Below are positions 1 to 7,843 of a stretch of DNA of 55,057 nt, piece by piece. The notes beneath the pieces are model-generated. The model was not told where the DNA came from, ran no database searches, and saw nothing but the letters and a program-made list of their open reading frames with translations. How positions within the stretch are numbered: position 1 is the stretch's first letter; every line of letters begins with the position of its first letter. The position numbers and the translations under genes are program-made. This DNA comes from an uncultured SAR86 cluster bacterium (GTDB taxonomy: Bacteria > Pseudomonadota > Gammaproteobacteria > Magnimaribacterales > D2472). Location of the stretch: NCBI GenBank assembly GCA_902560315.1, contig CACELG010000007.1:1-55057 (forward strand), in the 5' to 3' direction.

Positions 1-1
1 T

Positions 2-940
2 AATCAACTTCAGAATAAAAATTTAGTTTATATTTTATACAATCTTAAAGAAGATATTGTTCAGGGGAAAAGACTTGGAAGTTCAATGAGAAAATTTCCT
101 GGAGTATTTTCTGATACATACATTTCAATGGTTAGTGCTGGAGATTCATCTGGTAATTTAGATATTGTTTTTAATAAGCTTGCTGATTATTTAGAAGAGA
201 GCGCATCTATTAAGCAAAAAGTTATATCTGCTCTAACATATCCTTTAATTTTAATAGGATTTTCAATTGTAGTAATAATTTCGCTGTTAGCATTCGTATT
301 ACCTCAAGTAGTTGGTCAATTTATAAAGGCTGGAGCAGAGCTGCCATTTATAACTAAGTTTTTAATAGGAATCTCAAATAACATTATTCCAATACTAATC
401 GTGATTGTTATTTCTATTGGCATTATTTTTTATTTTTATAAAAATTACGTTAGCAAAATAGAGAATAAAATTATATTTGATCGAAAGCTCCTTAATACAC
501 CTTTACTTGGTAATTTTATATTGAACTCAGAATTAGAAAGATTCTCAAGTACCATGGAACTGTTGTTAGCTTCTGGAACAAATCTTGATGTTGCTCTTGA
601 AGAGTGCTCAAAAATTTTTAACAACAAGTTCCTTTCAAAAATTATATTAAATGCAAAAAATGATGTTGTTGAAGGTAAAGACTTTATAGTTTCTCTAAAG
701 AATGAAGGAGTCTTCCCTGATATATTTATTCAATTAGTATCTAGTGGTTATAGGTCTGGTAATCTAGTGAAAATGTTTAATAAAGTCTCTCATTTTTTAA
801 AATCTGAAATTGAAAATAAAAGAGCAATCTTTTTATCATTACTTGAACCTATTGTAATAATATTTATGGGTGGATTTATTATGTTGATAGTTCTAGCTAT
901 ACTAATACCAATAATGCAAATGAATACCCTCGCAATATGA
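2..940 (+). CDS. gspF: Type II secretion inner-membrane platform protein GspF (5' end cut)
   Basis: The frame is open from the first bases of the window, so the true start lies upstream. About 312 residues are visible out of roughly 400 usual for GspF. The visible part holds the end of the first T2SSF repeat with the VSAGDSSGNL motif, two long hydrophobic stretches, then the second repeat with the related VSSGYRSGNL motif and a hydrophobic C-terminal anchor. This internal duplication is typical of GspF, the polytopic platform protein that couples the secretion ATPase to pseudopilus assembly. Its stop overlaps the gspG start (ATGA). gspE, D and C are presumably upstream. Family assignment is secure. 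Confidence 0.93.
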   Translation, partial: NQLQNKNLVYILYNLKEDIVQGKRLGSSMRKFPGVFSDTYISMVSAGDSSGNLDIVFNKLADYLEESASIKQKVISALTYPLILIGFSIVVIISLLAFVLPQVVGQFIKAGAELPFITKFLIGISNNIIPILIVIVISIGIIFYFYKNYVSKIENKIIFDRKLLNTPLLGNFILNSELERFSSTMELLLASGTNLDVALEECSKIFNNKFLSKIILNAKNDVVEGKDFIVSLKNEGVFPDIFIQLVSSGYRSGNLVKMFNKVSHFLKSEIENKRAIFLSLLEPIVIIFMGGFIMLIVLAILIPIMQMNTLAI

Positions 941-1368
941 AGAATAAAGAAAAAGGATTTACGCTGATAGAGTTAATGGCTGTCTTAGTTATTTTGGGTA
1001 TATTAGCGACCGTCGTTGTGGTTAGTGTTGACCCAGTATTCCAAAGAGCTAATCTAGAAAAGATTAGAGCTGATATGGCAAACACAAATAAAGCCTTAGA
1101 AATATATAAATTTAATGAATTATCTTATCCTACTACCTCTCAAGGTCTAGATGCTCTTGTTAATCCTCACTCCGAATTAAAAAATCCATTCTTGTATCCT
1201 GAAGGTGGTTATATTTCTTCAATTCCAAAAGATCCATGGGGAAGAGAATATATATATGAACATCCTTCACGAAGGTCTTTTAAATATGACTTGTATACTC
1301 TCGGGGCTGATGGCGTTGAAGGAGGATCAGGCGAGGATTCTGATATTGGAAACTGGATGCAGCAGTAA
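937..1368 (+). CDS. gspG: Major pseudopilin GspG
   Basis: The 143-residue product opens with a short basic leader and the prepilin peptidase site KG/FTLIELMAVLVILGIL, which has the conserved Glu at position +5. The hydrophobic helix is followed by the GspG hallmarks: alternating small segments, SIPKDPWG and a C-terminal LGADGVEGG..DSDIGNW stretch whose acidic residues bind calcium in known GspG structures. It would form the shaft of the periplasmic pseudopilus. Its start overlaps the gspF stop by four bases, indicating translational coupling inside the gsp operon. Confidence 0.96.
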   Translation: MKNKEKGFTLIELMAVLVILGILATVVVVSVDPVFQRANLEKIRADMANTNKALEIYKFNELSYPTTSQGLDALVNPHSELKNPFLYPEGGYISSIPKDPWGREYIYEHPSRRSFKYDLYTLGADGVEGGSGEDSDIGNWMQQ

Positions 1369-1852
1369 CAAACATCAAAAAGGGTTTACCTTAATAGAAA
1401 TTCTTGTTGTTTTATTTATTATTGGTATTACAACCACGCTTATTACTCTCAACTTTAGCACTCTAAGATCAGTAGATTCTCAAAATAATACATTTAAAAA
1501 TACAGTTAGCTTCTTAACATATGAAAGCATAGTCACTGGAAATATAATTGGATGGTATTTAAATTCAACTAATCAGTTTGCTGAGTATATATATGATAAT
1601 AAAAACCAAGAAATAGATTATGATTTCGATAATTCCTTTTTAAGTGAAATAGCATCATTAAAGAAAACATTTAAATTTGAAGATGGCACTTTAATTGAAT
1701 TAGAAGATAAACAAAGCAAGTCTCCTCTAGTTATTTTTTATCCCTCTGGTGAAAATTCAGGAGGAGAGATTAATATTTATCATAATGATTATATTCAACG
1801 AATAGTTATAAAAAATAATGGGAAAGTAATAAATGAATTCATCAACTACTGA
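1346..1852 (+). CDS. gspH: Minor pseudopilin GspH
   Basis: This frame carries a class III leader (QKG/FTLIEILVVLFIIGI) and the late FYPSGE motif seen in GspH. An ATG at 1205 would add a long nonsense N-terminus lying wholly inside gspG. I chose TTG at 1346, which gives a 13-residue leader (METGCSSNKHQKG) and sits about 8 bases after a GCGAGG ribosome-binding sequence. The start therefore lies inside the last codons of gspG, so the two genes overlap by about 23 bases in different frames. The product is about 168 residues and belongs to the pseudopilus tip complex. The frame is certain; the exact start is inferred. Confidence 0.85.
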   Translation: METGCSSNKHQKGFTLIEILVVLFIIGITTTLITLNFSTLRSVDSQNNTFKNTVSFLTYESIVTGNIIGWYLNSTNQFAEYIYDNKNQEIDYDFDNSFLSEIASLKKTFKFEDGTLIELEDKQSKSPLVIFYPSGENSGGEINIYHNDYIQRIVIKNNGKVINEFINY

Positions 1853-2201
1853 GAAAGGATTTAGTTTAATTGAAGTAGTGGTTTCATTATTTATCTTAAG
1901 TGTGTCTGTAATAACTATTTATAATTTAATAATATCAACAGCAACATCAAGCTTTGACTTAGAGCAAAGATATTTAGCTAAAGAGGTAGCAAATAATCGT
2001 ATTTCATTAATACATACTCTAGAAAAATCATTAAAACCATTACAAAGAAGTGGTGAAATGGTTATGGGAGGACAGAAATGGCAATGGGATGAAACTATAA
2101 GCAATGGACCCAGCGATGAGTTTTTTGAATATGAGATATTTGTAAAGCTTAAAAATGAAAAAACATATATATATACAACCAAAGGCTTATACAGTAAATG
2201 A
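1833..2201 (+). CDS. gspI: Minor pseudopilin GspI
   Basis: A 122-residue protein with leader MNSSTTEKG and a cleavage site before FSLIEVVVSLFILSVSV, the normal GspI size and order. The C-terminal domain has the GspI-like segment around WQWDETI. It would seed the pseudopilus tip with GspJ and GspK. It overlaps the end of gspH by 20 bases and the start of gspJ by four (ATGA). The assignment rests on the pseudopilin signature plus position between H and J. Confidence 0.9.
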   Translation: MNSSTTEKGFSLIEVVVSLFILSVSVITIYNLIISTATSSFDLEQRYLAKEVANNRISLIHTLEKSLKPLQRSGEMVMGGQKWQWDETISNGPSDEFFEYEIFVKLKNEKTYIYTTKGLYSK

Positions 2202-2791
2202 ATAAAGGTTTTACATTAATAGAGGTCTTGGTGTCATTAGTCATTCTTTCAATGATAGCTATTATCTCATCAAACATACTTCAGTCTTCATTAGAAACGG
2301 AACGTCTATCATCTGAAAGGTTACAGTCAGCAAGAGTATTAAATTTTTCATCAATTACTTTAAGAAGGGATTTAAGACAAATAATAAATGTTTCATTGCG
2401 CGATTATTATGGAAATCCCATCAAAGGGACATTTTTGGGAAGCAATATTGATAAAAGGATTTCATTTAATTCCAAAATTAAATCCATTTCTAATGAAACA
2501 TCTCCTATTAAAAGGATTGAATACGAACTTAATAATGACAAACTTATAAGAAAACAATTCTTTTCCTCCAATCCATTTAATAGTGGTGAAAATATTGAAT
2601 CAAATTTTCTAGAAGATATATCTGAGCTAGATATAAGATTTATGTATGAAAAAAAATGGCATGAAAAGTGGCCCATAAATCCTGAAACAGAAACAAAAAT
2701 ACCAACTTTGATAAAACTCGAATTTAAAAGAAGTGGTAAAGAGTATTTATGGATAATTGAACCGAATATTGATTATGTATTCAAAAGATAA
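2198..2791 (+). CDS. gspJ: Minor pseudopilin GspJ
   Basis: A 197-residue prepilin with an unusually short leader (MNKG) followed by FTLIEVLVSLVILSMIAI. The size and the Arg-rich segment after the helix (TLRRDLRQI) fit GspJ, the largest tip pseudopilin apart from GspK. The start is fixed by the ATGA overlap with gspI, and its end overlaps gspK by 17 bases. Confidence 0.9.
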   Translation: MNKGFTLIEVLVSLVILSMIAIISSNILQSSLETERLSSERLQSARVLNFSSITLRRDLRQIINVSLRDYYGNPIKGTFLGSNIDKRISFNSKIKSISNETSPIKRIEYELNNDKLIRKQFFSSNPFNSGENIESNFLEDISELDIRFMYEKKWHEKWPINPETETKIPTLIKLEFKRSGKEYLWIIEPNIDYVFKR

Positions 2792-3743
2792 AGGCGTCGT
2801 TTTAATATCTATTCTATTAATAGTTTTGCTATTGTCGTCTGTTGCAGTCTTATTTGGTAATAAATATTTTTTATCGCTTAAAAGGGCACAATATATAGAG
2901 TTTCAAACTTTATCATTAAATATTTTTCGTAATATTGAATCTTTAGCAAAAGACAAGATAGAAAAAGAGCTGAAGTTTAATCGAAACAAGTTATTAAAGA
3001 ATAACCCAATAATAAACCAGCCAATGGTATTTGATTTAAATGGGGCTAATATTGTTGGGAAAATATCAGATTATGGAAATTGTTTTAATATTAATTCAAT
3101 TGTTACTTTAAAAGATGGAAATTATGTTGAAAATAAGAATTCATCAGCCGCATTCAGAAAAATCTTAACTTTAAATGAAATAGACAATAACGTCATTGAA
3201 GAGCTAATTGATCAAACTATCGATTGGATTGATAAAGATTCAAATCCTAGGGCTTATGGTCTTGAGGACTATTACTACTCAGGTCCTTTACATAGCCCAA
3301 GAGAATATACTGGGATGAGATTAATGGTATCTATTGATGAATTAAAGAGCATTCCTGCTGTAAAACAAATAGATTGGAATATCTTTAACAATTATTTCTG
3401 CACAATACCCAATGCATCGCAAATCTCTTTAAACATTAATACATTAGATTTAAAGGATGTATATTTATTGAGTTCTATCTTCCCTAATCTATCTATTAAA
3501 GATGCCGAATATATAATTGATAATATTCCTGAATCAGGTTTTGATGATTTAAATCACTTTATGAGAAGTTTTCCAAATTTTGATTTTGATCTTGCTTATG
3601 GAAATATAAAAGTTACATCAAATATCTTTGAATTAAATTCTGAAGTTAGTTTTAAGAAATTTGTATCCTCCTCAAAAAGCATCATAATTTACGAAGATAA
3701 TAATAATGGTTTTATTATTTCAAGAATTTATAATGGTATTTAA
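2775..3743 (+). CDS. gspK: Minor pseudopilin GspK
   Basis: The leader MYSKDKG is followed by VVLISILLIVLLLSSVAVLF, lacking the +5 Glu as is usual in GspK. The large globular domain includes NCFNINS and the conserved WIDKDSNPRAYGLEDYYY segment, which is diagnostic of GspK. I prefer ATG 2775 over TTG 2757 because it gives a normal short leader of seven residues. About 322 residues. It caps the pseudopilus tip. The stop and the gspL start share one base (TAATG). Confidence 0.93.
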   Translation: MYSKDKGVVLISILLIVLLLSSVAVLFGNKYFLSLKRAQYIEFQTLSLNIFRNIESLAKDKIEKELKFNRNKLLKNNPIINQPMVFDLNGANIVGKISDYGNCFNINSIVTLKDGNYVENKNSSAAFRKILTLNEIDNNVIEELIDQTIDWIDKDSNPRAYGLEDYYYSGPLHSPREYTGMRLMVSIDELKSIPAVKQIDWNIFNNYFCTIPNASQISLNINTLDLKDVYLLSSIFPNLSIKDAEYIIDNIPESGFDDLNHFMRSFPNFDFDLAYGNIKVTSNIFELNSEVSFKKFVSSSKSIIIYEDNNNGFIISRIYNGI

Positions 3744-4900
3744 TGGATACTTTTGTAGCATACCCAAATAATTTAGATTTTAACCAAGGAAGTTTCCATA
3801 GAAGTTCTGATAATTACAAAAAAGTATCTAATTTCTCTGATATTAAAGATTTTTTAACTCTATCTCATGCGGATAAATTAATTTACTTATTGCCTTCATC
3901 CGTTATCGGTAGCTATGCTTTCGAAAGAAATGATAATTTATCTACTCAAAATAATTTAGCAAATTTTATATCTGATATCGACTCATTCATAGTCAATGAT
4001 GTTTCAGAAAATGAGTTTTTTTTATTTGAAAATATTGGATTTGTAATGGATAAGAGATTGTATAACGAATTAAACAGATCCCTTAACAAATTGAAGTGCA
4101 AAGTTATTTTAATTCCTGATTATTTTTTAAATAAAAAATTTGATACCAACACTATTACTGAATTTAATAATAGATTTTTATTTTCATTCAATGATGGAAC
4201 AGGTTCTTCAACAGACCAAGACTCATTAGCACAATACTTAGATATGGTTAAATCCATATATATAAATTTTGAACCCAACATTTTTATAAATAAATCTATT
4301 AAAGAGCTTGACGGTTACAATCAAAATAAAAATATTTCTATTGCCAAATTTATTTCATCAATCAATGACAATCTCCCAAATCTATTTAAGTTTGAATTTT
4401 CATTTCAAAATATCTTTAACAAGTTAAATTTTTCTAGAATTGAGATATATGCGTGCCTATTCTTAATAACATCCATAATTGCTTTGCCATATATCTTTAC
4501 TGCTCAAAATAATAAACAGATGAATATTTATGAAACTGAAATATTCAATATTTTTAAAATGATTGATAAAAATACAAAAAGAGTCATCACTCCAAAAATT
4601 CAAATCGATCAGTTAATTGAACAAATACCTGGATCGTCAAGATTACAATCATCAAAAAATGAGTCAAAATTTGATAATTTTGGTTTTATGATTTCGCTTG
4701 GAGAGAAGTATATAGAAGCTATTAAAATAGACTTTAGCTCTAATCAAGCGACTTTAAATATAGAAAAATTACCACAAATACAATATGCGGTAGTTAAAAA
4801 TAGTGTTGATACCTTTAATATAAATATTATTGATGAAAATATCATTACTGAGAATAATGAAATTTCAGGCGAAATCAAAATTGAATTAAAAGATGAATAG
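3743..4900 (+). CDS. gspL: Type II secretion assembly protein GspL
   Basis: A 385-residue bitopic protein: a cytoplasmic domain of about 230 residues, one membrane helix at about residues 231-250 (rich in Leu/Ile, ending IFTAQN), then a periplasmic domain of about 130 residues. This layout, the length and the position between gspK and gspM define GspL, which links the ATPase GspE to the inner-membrane platform. The sequence is divergent; the call relies heavily on architecture and synteny. Confidence 0.85.
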   Translation: MDTFVAYPNNLDFNQGSFHRSSDNYKKVSNFSDIKDFLTLSHADKLIYLLPSSVIGSYAFERNDNLSTQNNLANFISDIDSFIVNDVSENEFFLFENIGFVMDKRLYNELNRSLNKLKCKVILIPDYFLNKKFDTNTITEFNNRFLFSFNDGTGSSTDQDSLAQYLDMVKSIYINFEPNIFINKSIKELDGYNQNKNISIAKFISSINDNLPNLFKFEFSFQNIFNKLNFSRIEIYACLFLITSIIALPYIFTAQNNKQMNIYETEIFNIFKMIDKNTKRVITPKIQIDQLIEQIPGSSRLQSSKNESKFDNFGFMISLGEKYIEAIKIDFSSNQATLNIEKLPQIQYAVVKNSVDTFNINIIDENIITENNEISGEIKIELKDE

Positions 4901-5336
4901 TTTTTTAAATAGTCTTAACACAAGAGAAAAAAATTTAATTTTTGCAGCATTTTTTATAGTTGTTGTTGCCGTATTATTTTTTATAATAAATACTACTGTT
5001 GGGAATTTAAACTTTTCATCAAAACAATTAGATAAGGCTAAATCTGACTATGAGTATGTTGTTTCCAAGGCAGAACTCTTGAGTAATACCTTGATAAGCC
5101 AATCATCAGACATTGAAGAGATAGAGTTGTTTATAGGTAATCTTCTCCCAGAATCAATTTCCGACCTTGCAATTGTTGAAGAGGATAGCTCCCTGATAGT
5201 TTCTTTTAAAACAAATAATTTAAAAGAATCAATTTCAATTTCAGATGAAATAGCATTTAGATTGGGAAGGGAGCTTAACAACATATCTTATTCAAAGAAT
5301 GAACAAGACTCTGTAACAAAACTTGTTTTTAATTAG
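4893..5336 (+). CDS. gspM: Type II secretion protein GspM
   Basis: A 147-residue protein with a short cytoplasmic tail containing LNTREKN, one membrane helix (about residues 16-33) and a periplasmic domain, the normal GspM shape. It overlaps gspL by eight bases and is the last gsp gene here; no gspN or prepilin peptidase gene follows. It ends tail-to-tail with the aquaporin gene, overlapping by eight bases with no visible terminator. Confidence 0.85.
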   Translation: MNSFLNSLNTREKNLIFAAFFIVVVAVLFFIINTTVGNLNFSSKQLDKAKSDYEYVVSKAELLSNTLISQSSDIEEIELFIGNLLPESISDLAIVEEDSSLIVSFKTNNLKESISISDEIAFRLGRELNNISYSKNEQDSVTKLVFN

Positions 5337-5967
5337 TCTTGAAGAAATATCTATAAACTAAGAAAGCTAAAATACTTCCAGAAATTTGTGCAATACAAAA
5401 ATAAATTACATTTTCTGGATTTATACCAGCAAAGCTATTTGAAAACATTCTTCCAATTGTTCCCGCAGGATTTGCAAATGAAGTTGAGGATGTAAACCAA
5501 TACGCAGCTCCTATATAGGATGCAACAACTAATGCTAGTTTTTCTTTATTTGATATCAATATAAAGAATACTAATCCAAATGTAGCAACAATCTCAGATA
5601 TAAAAATATTTGATCCTGATCTGGTTTTTTCAGATAATTCAATAATTTCCATGCCAAACATAATATTAGCAATCAAAACTCCAGTAATTGCTCCAAATAT
5701 TTGAAGCAAACTAAAAATAAAAAATATTTTCAATGAAATTTCTTTATTTAAAAAAAGAACAAAAGAAACAACAGGATTAAATTGATTACTAAAGGATTCA
5801 AATGCAGTAATTAAAAAGTATAGTGCAAAAAAAGTAACAACCGCATTTACGAGCAGAATAATAGAGTTATCATTACTTAAGTTTTCAGCCATTATTCCAG
5901 ATCCAACAACGGCGCAAAATAAAAATCCAGTACCCAAGAATTCTGATATGTATTTACTTATCTTCAT
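5329..5967 (-). CDS. MIP-family aquaporin / aquaglyceroporin
   Basis: A 212-residue polytopic protein with the two half-helix motifs of the MIP family: NPV (in FNPVVSF) and NPA (in FANPAGTIGRM), each after three membrane segments. The second motif and the following FAGINPENV resemble the MIP branch often found in arsenic operons (AqpS-like) more than water-specific AqpZ. The ATG at 5967 gives the usual start just before the first helix; a longer frame upstream would run into the phosphatase gene. It overlaps the preceding phosphatase gene by 14 bases, so it is the last gene of a ppk2-ppx-aquaporin operon. The substrate (water, glycerol, or arsenite/polyol) cannot be fixed from sequence. Confidence 0.85.
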   Translation of the reverse strand: MKISKYISEFLGTGFLFCAVVGSGIMAENLSNDNSIILLVNAVVTFFALYFLITAFESFSNQFNPVVSFVLFLNKEISLKIFFIFSLLQIFGAITGVLIANIMFGMEIIELSEKTRSGSNIFISEIVATFGLVFFILISNKEKLALVVASYIGAAYWFTSSTSFANPAGTIGRMFSNSFAGINPENVIYFCIAQISGSILAFLVYRYFFKTN

Positions 5968-6817
5968 AAATTGATATTTTGTCTGAGTAAATCTCGTGAA
6001 AAGTTTTAACAGCAATAGAATCTGAAACCCCCCATTTCGTTGATTTAATAGTTCTGATTCCTAGTTGCTTTATTATTCTTTCATATATTTGTAAGGCAAA
6101 TCCGATTATATCTGCACGATCTTCTGCAAATCCATATTTTTCAATTTTATCTTTGGTATTAAGTCCATTTAGCTTTTTAAATTTTTTATAGAAGTTATCT
6201 GATTTCATTTTCTTTGAATTATGAGTATTTAAAAATGATCGTATATTTCCACCAAGGCCTATTATGGTTTCCATCTCTTTATGATTTTTTAACCAATTTT
6301 CCATTCTTTTCCATTCACTTATTTCATCTTTTTTAAGCATTAATCGAACACCGCCTAGCTGAAATGATTGGACGAAGTGTTTATTTGATTTATATATATA
6401 AATTTCAGTACTGCCACCACCAACATCAATAAACATTTTATTTTTTCCCTGTTGTGCTTCTGGATGAAAACTAATTAATTTAGCTTCTTCAAGACCAGAA
6501 ATAATTCTGATAGGGTGATCAATTTTATTTTCTATTAATCTTCTGGCATCTTCTGAGTTTGAAGAATTTCTAAAAGCGCTTGTTGCAACTATCTCATATT
6601 GATCAATTTTATCTTTCTTAAATTTTTTTTGATATTTTTGTAATGTTTTAGACAATTCATTCAATTTCTTCTCAGATATTTTTCCGTTTTTAAAAACGTC
6701 AGACCCAAGTCTAATTGGAGAACGTATTCCATCAATATATTCCATTGAAGTAGGGGTTGTTTTAAAAATCTTTGACTTAACGGCGTTGGTGCCTATATCA
6801 ACTGATGCAATCTTCAT
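5954..6817 (-). CDS. Ppx/GppA family phosphatase (exopolyphosphatase-like)
   Basis: A 287-residue protein of the ASKHA fold. It shows the N-terminal phosphate loop VDIGTNAVK, the second loop DVGGGSTEIY, the TSAFRNSSN segment and the GLGGNIR adenosine-type motif. It is the short, two-lobe form without the C-terminal HD-like domain of E. coli Ppx. It hydrolyses polyphosphate or pppGpp; pairing with PPK2 favours polyphosphate. The start overlaps the ppk2 stop (ATGA), indicating coupled translation. Confidence 0.9.
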   Translation of the reverse strand: MKIASVDIGTNAVKSKIFKTTPTSMEYIDGIRSPIRLGSDVFKNGKISEKKLNELSKTLQKYQKKFKKDKIDQYEIVATSAFRNSSNSEDARRLIENKIDHPIRIISGLEEAKLISFHPEAQQGKNKMFIDVGGGSTEIYIYKSNKHFVQSFQLGGVRLMLKKDEISEWKRMENWLKNHKEMETIIGLGGNIRSFLNTHNSKKMKSDNFYKKFKKLNGLNTKDKIEKYGFAEDRADIIGFALQIYERIIKQLGIRTIKSTKWGVSDSIAVKTFHEIYSDKISIYEDK

Positions 6818-7653
6818 GAATTATCACTGTACTTGCTAATAATCATGAATTGATCATATGAAAGATTATCGAATTGCACACCTTCTAAATTGGATGAATA
6901 ATTATTAAGGGATTTAGACCATTTTGTTGGCTTAAGTATCTTTTTGCCTTCATATTCTGTTTTTATCAAGAGGTATCTAAGCGATGTTAGTCTTGCAATC
7001 ATCTTGTTATTTGAATTGATAGAGATCCATGGACTAGTATCGGTACTTGTTTGATCAAACATTTGCTCTTTGTATAAGGTGAATGCATTCCACTTAGTTA
7101 TGATTTTTTCATCGTTTTTTGAAAGCTTCCAATATTTTAATTCTGAATTCTTTCTTGCCTTCATTCGTATCTCTTGTTGATCTTTAGACAAAGAAAAATA
7201 AAACTTTGTCAGTTCAACCCCATTATCCATTTGTTCATTTTCCCATTTATTAACTTTTTTCATAAAAGTTCTATATTGATTTTCAGAGCAATAACCCATA
7301 ATCGGTTCTGTAATTGCACGTGTATACCAAGAACGGTCTAGGAATGAAATTTCTCCTCTGCGTGGTAATGCTTTTTTCCATCTTTGGAACCAATGCGAGG
7401 ATTCCCATTTGGTTGGAATGCCAAGTTGAACATAGTTGAAGTGTTGAGGCCTTAAATATTCAGAAAAAAATCGAATAGCAGTACTCTTTCCTGCAGTATC
7501 CCTCCCTTCAAAAATAATACATAACTTTCTGTTATTTTTAATAACGTCTTCTTGAAGCTTTAGTAACTCAATTCTTAGTCTTCTTTTTTCACGATCATAC
7601 GCTTTAGCATCTAAACTTTTGTACTCACTTTGATCTAAAGAAATAAGACTCAT
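6814..7653 (-). CDS. ppk2: Polyphosphate kinase 2 (PPK2)
   Basis: A 279-residue P-loop kinase. Walker A is GRDTAGKST (about residues 50-58), Walker B is in ISFLDRSWYTR, and the RRGEIS and QRW segments are typical of PPK2. The family transfers phosphate between polyphosphate and nucleoside mono- or diphosphates. The single-domain length fits class I or III; the direction and the nucleotide cannot be told here. It is the first gene of the minus-strand operon and diverges from the PiT carrier, with 190 bases between them. Confidence 0.93.
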   Translation of the reverse strand: MSLISLDQSEYKSLDAKAYDREKRRLRIELLKLQEDVIKNNRKLCIIFEGRDTAGKSTAIRFFSEYLRPQHFNYVQLGIPTKWESSHWFQRWKKALPRRGEISFLDRSWYTRAITEPIMGYCSENQYRTFMKKVNKWENEQMDNGVELTKFYFSLSKDQQEIRMKARKNSELKYWKLSKNDEKIITKWNAFTLYKEQMFDQTSTDTSPWISINSNNKMIARLTSLRYLLIKTEYEGKKILKPTKWSKSLNNYSSNLEGVQFDNLSYDQFMIISKYSDNS

Positions 7654-7781
7654 AATTAATTATTTTTAAAATTGATATGACATATTTTACTATTCAATAA
7701 GGAATTATTCTTCTAATTTATTTTTTATGATTATTCTTTCATTAATCTATATTAAAAATATAACCTGAACTTCAAAATTCA

Positions 7782-7816
7782 GTAACAAGTGTGTAACAAA
7801 TGTATTGTTATATAAT
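7782..7816 (+). promoter_or_regulatory. Candidate Pho-box-like direct repeat and promoter of the PiT gene
   Basis: Two adjacent 11-base copies, GTAACAAGTGT and GTAACAAATGT (10 of 11 identical), occupy 7782-7803. A TATAAT -10 element follows at 7811-7816, and the PiT ATG is at 7844. An 11-base tandem spacing in place of a -35 box, just upstream of the -10, is the layout of PhoB-activated promoters. The half-site on the minus strand (TTGTTAC) differs from the E. coli TGTCA core and runs opposite to the usual orientation, so the regulator is inferred, not shown. Confidence 0.45.
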
Positions 7817-7843
7817 GATTGAACAAATATCCTTTTATAAATT

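Noticed and set aside
1205-1345. Upstream extension of gspH from ATG 1205
   Set aside because: Lies entirely inside gspG in another frame and would place 60 residues before the prepilin cleavage site, which is not functional for a pseudopilin.
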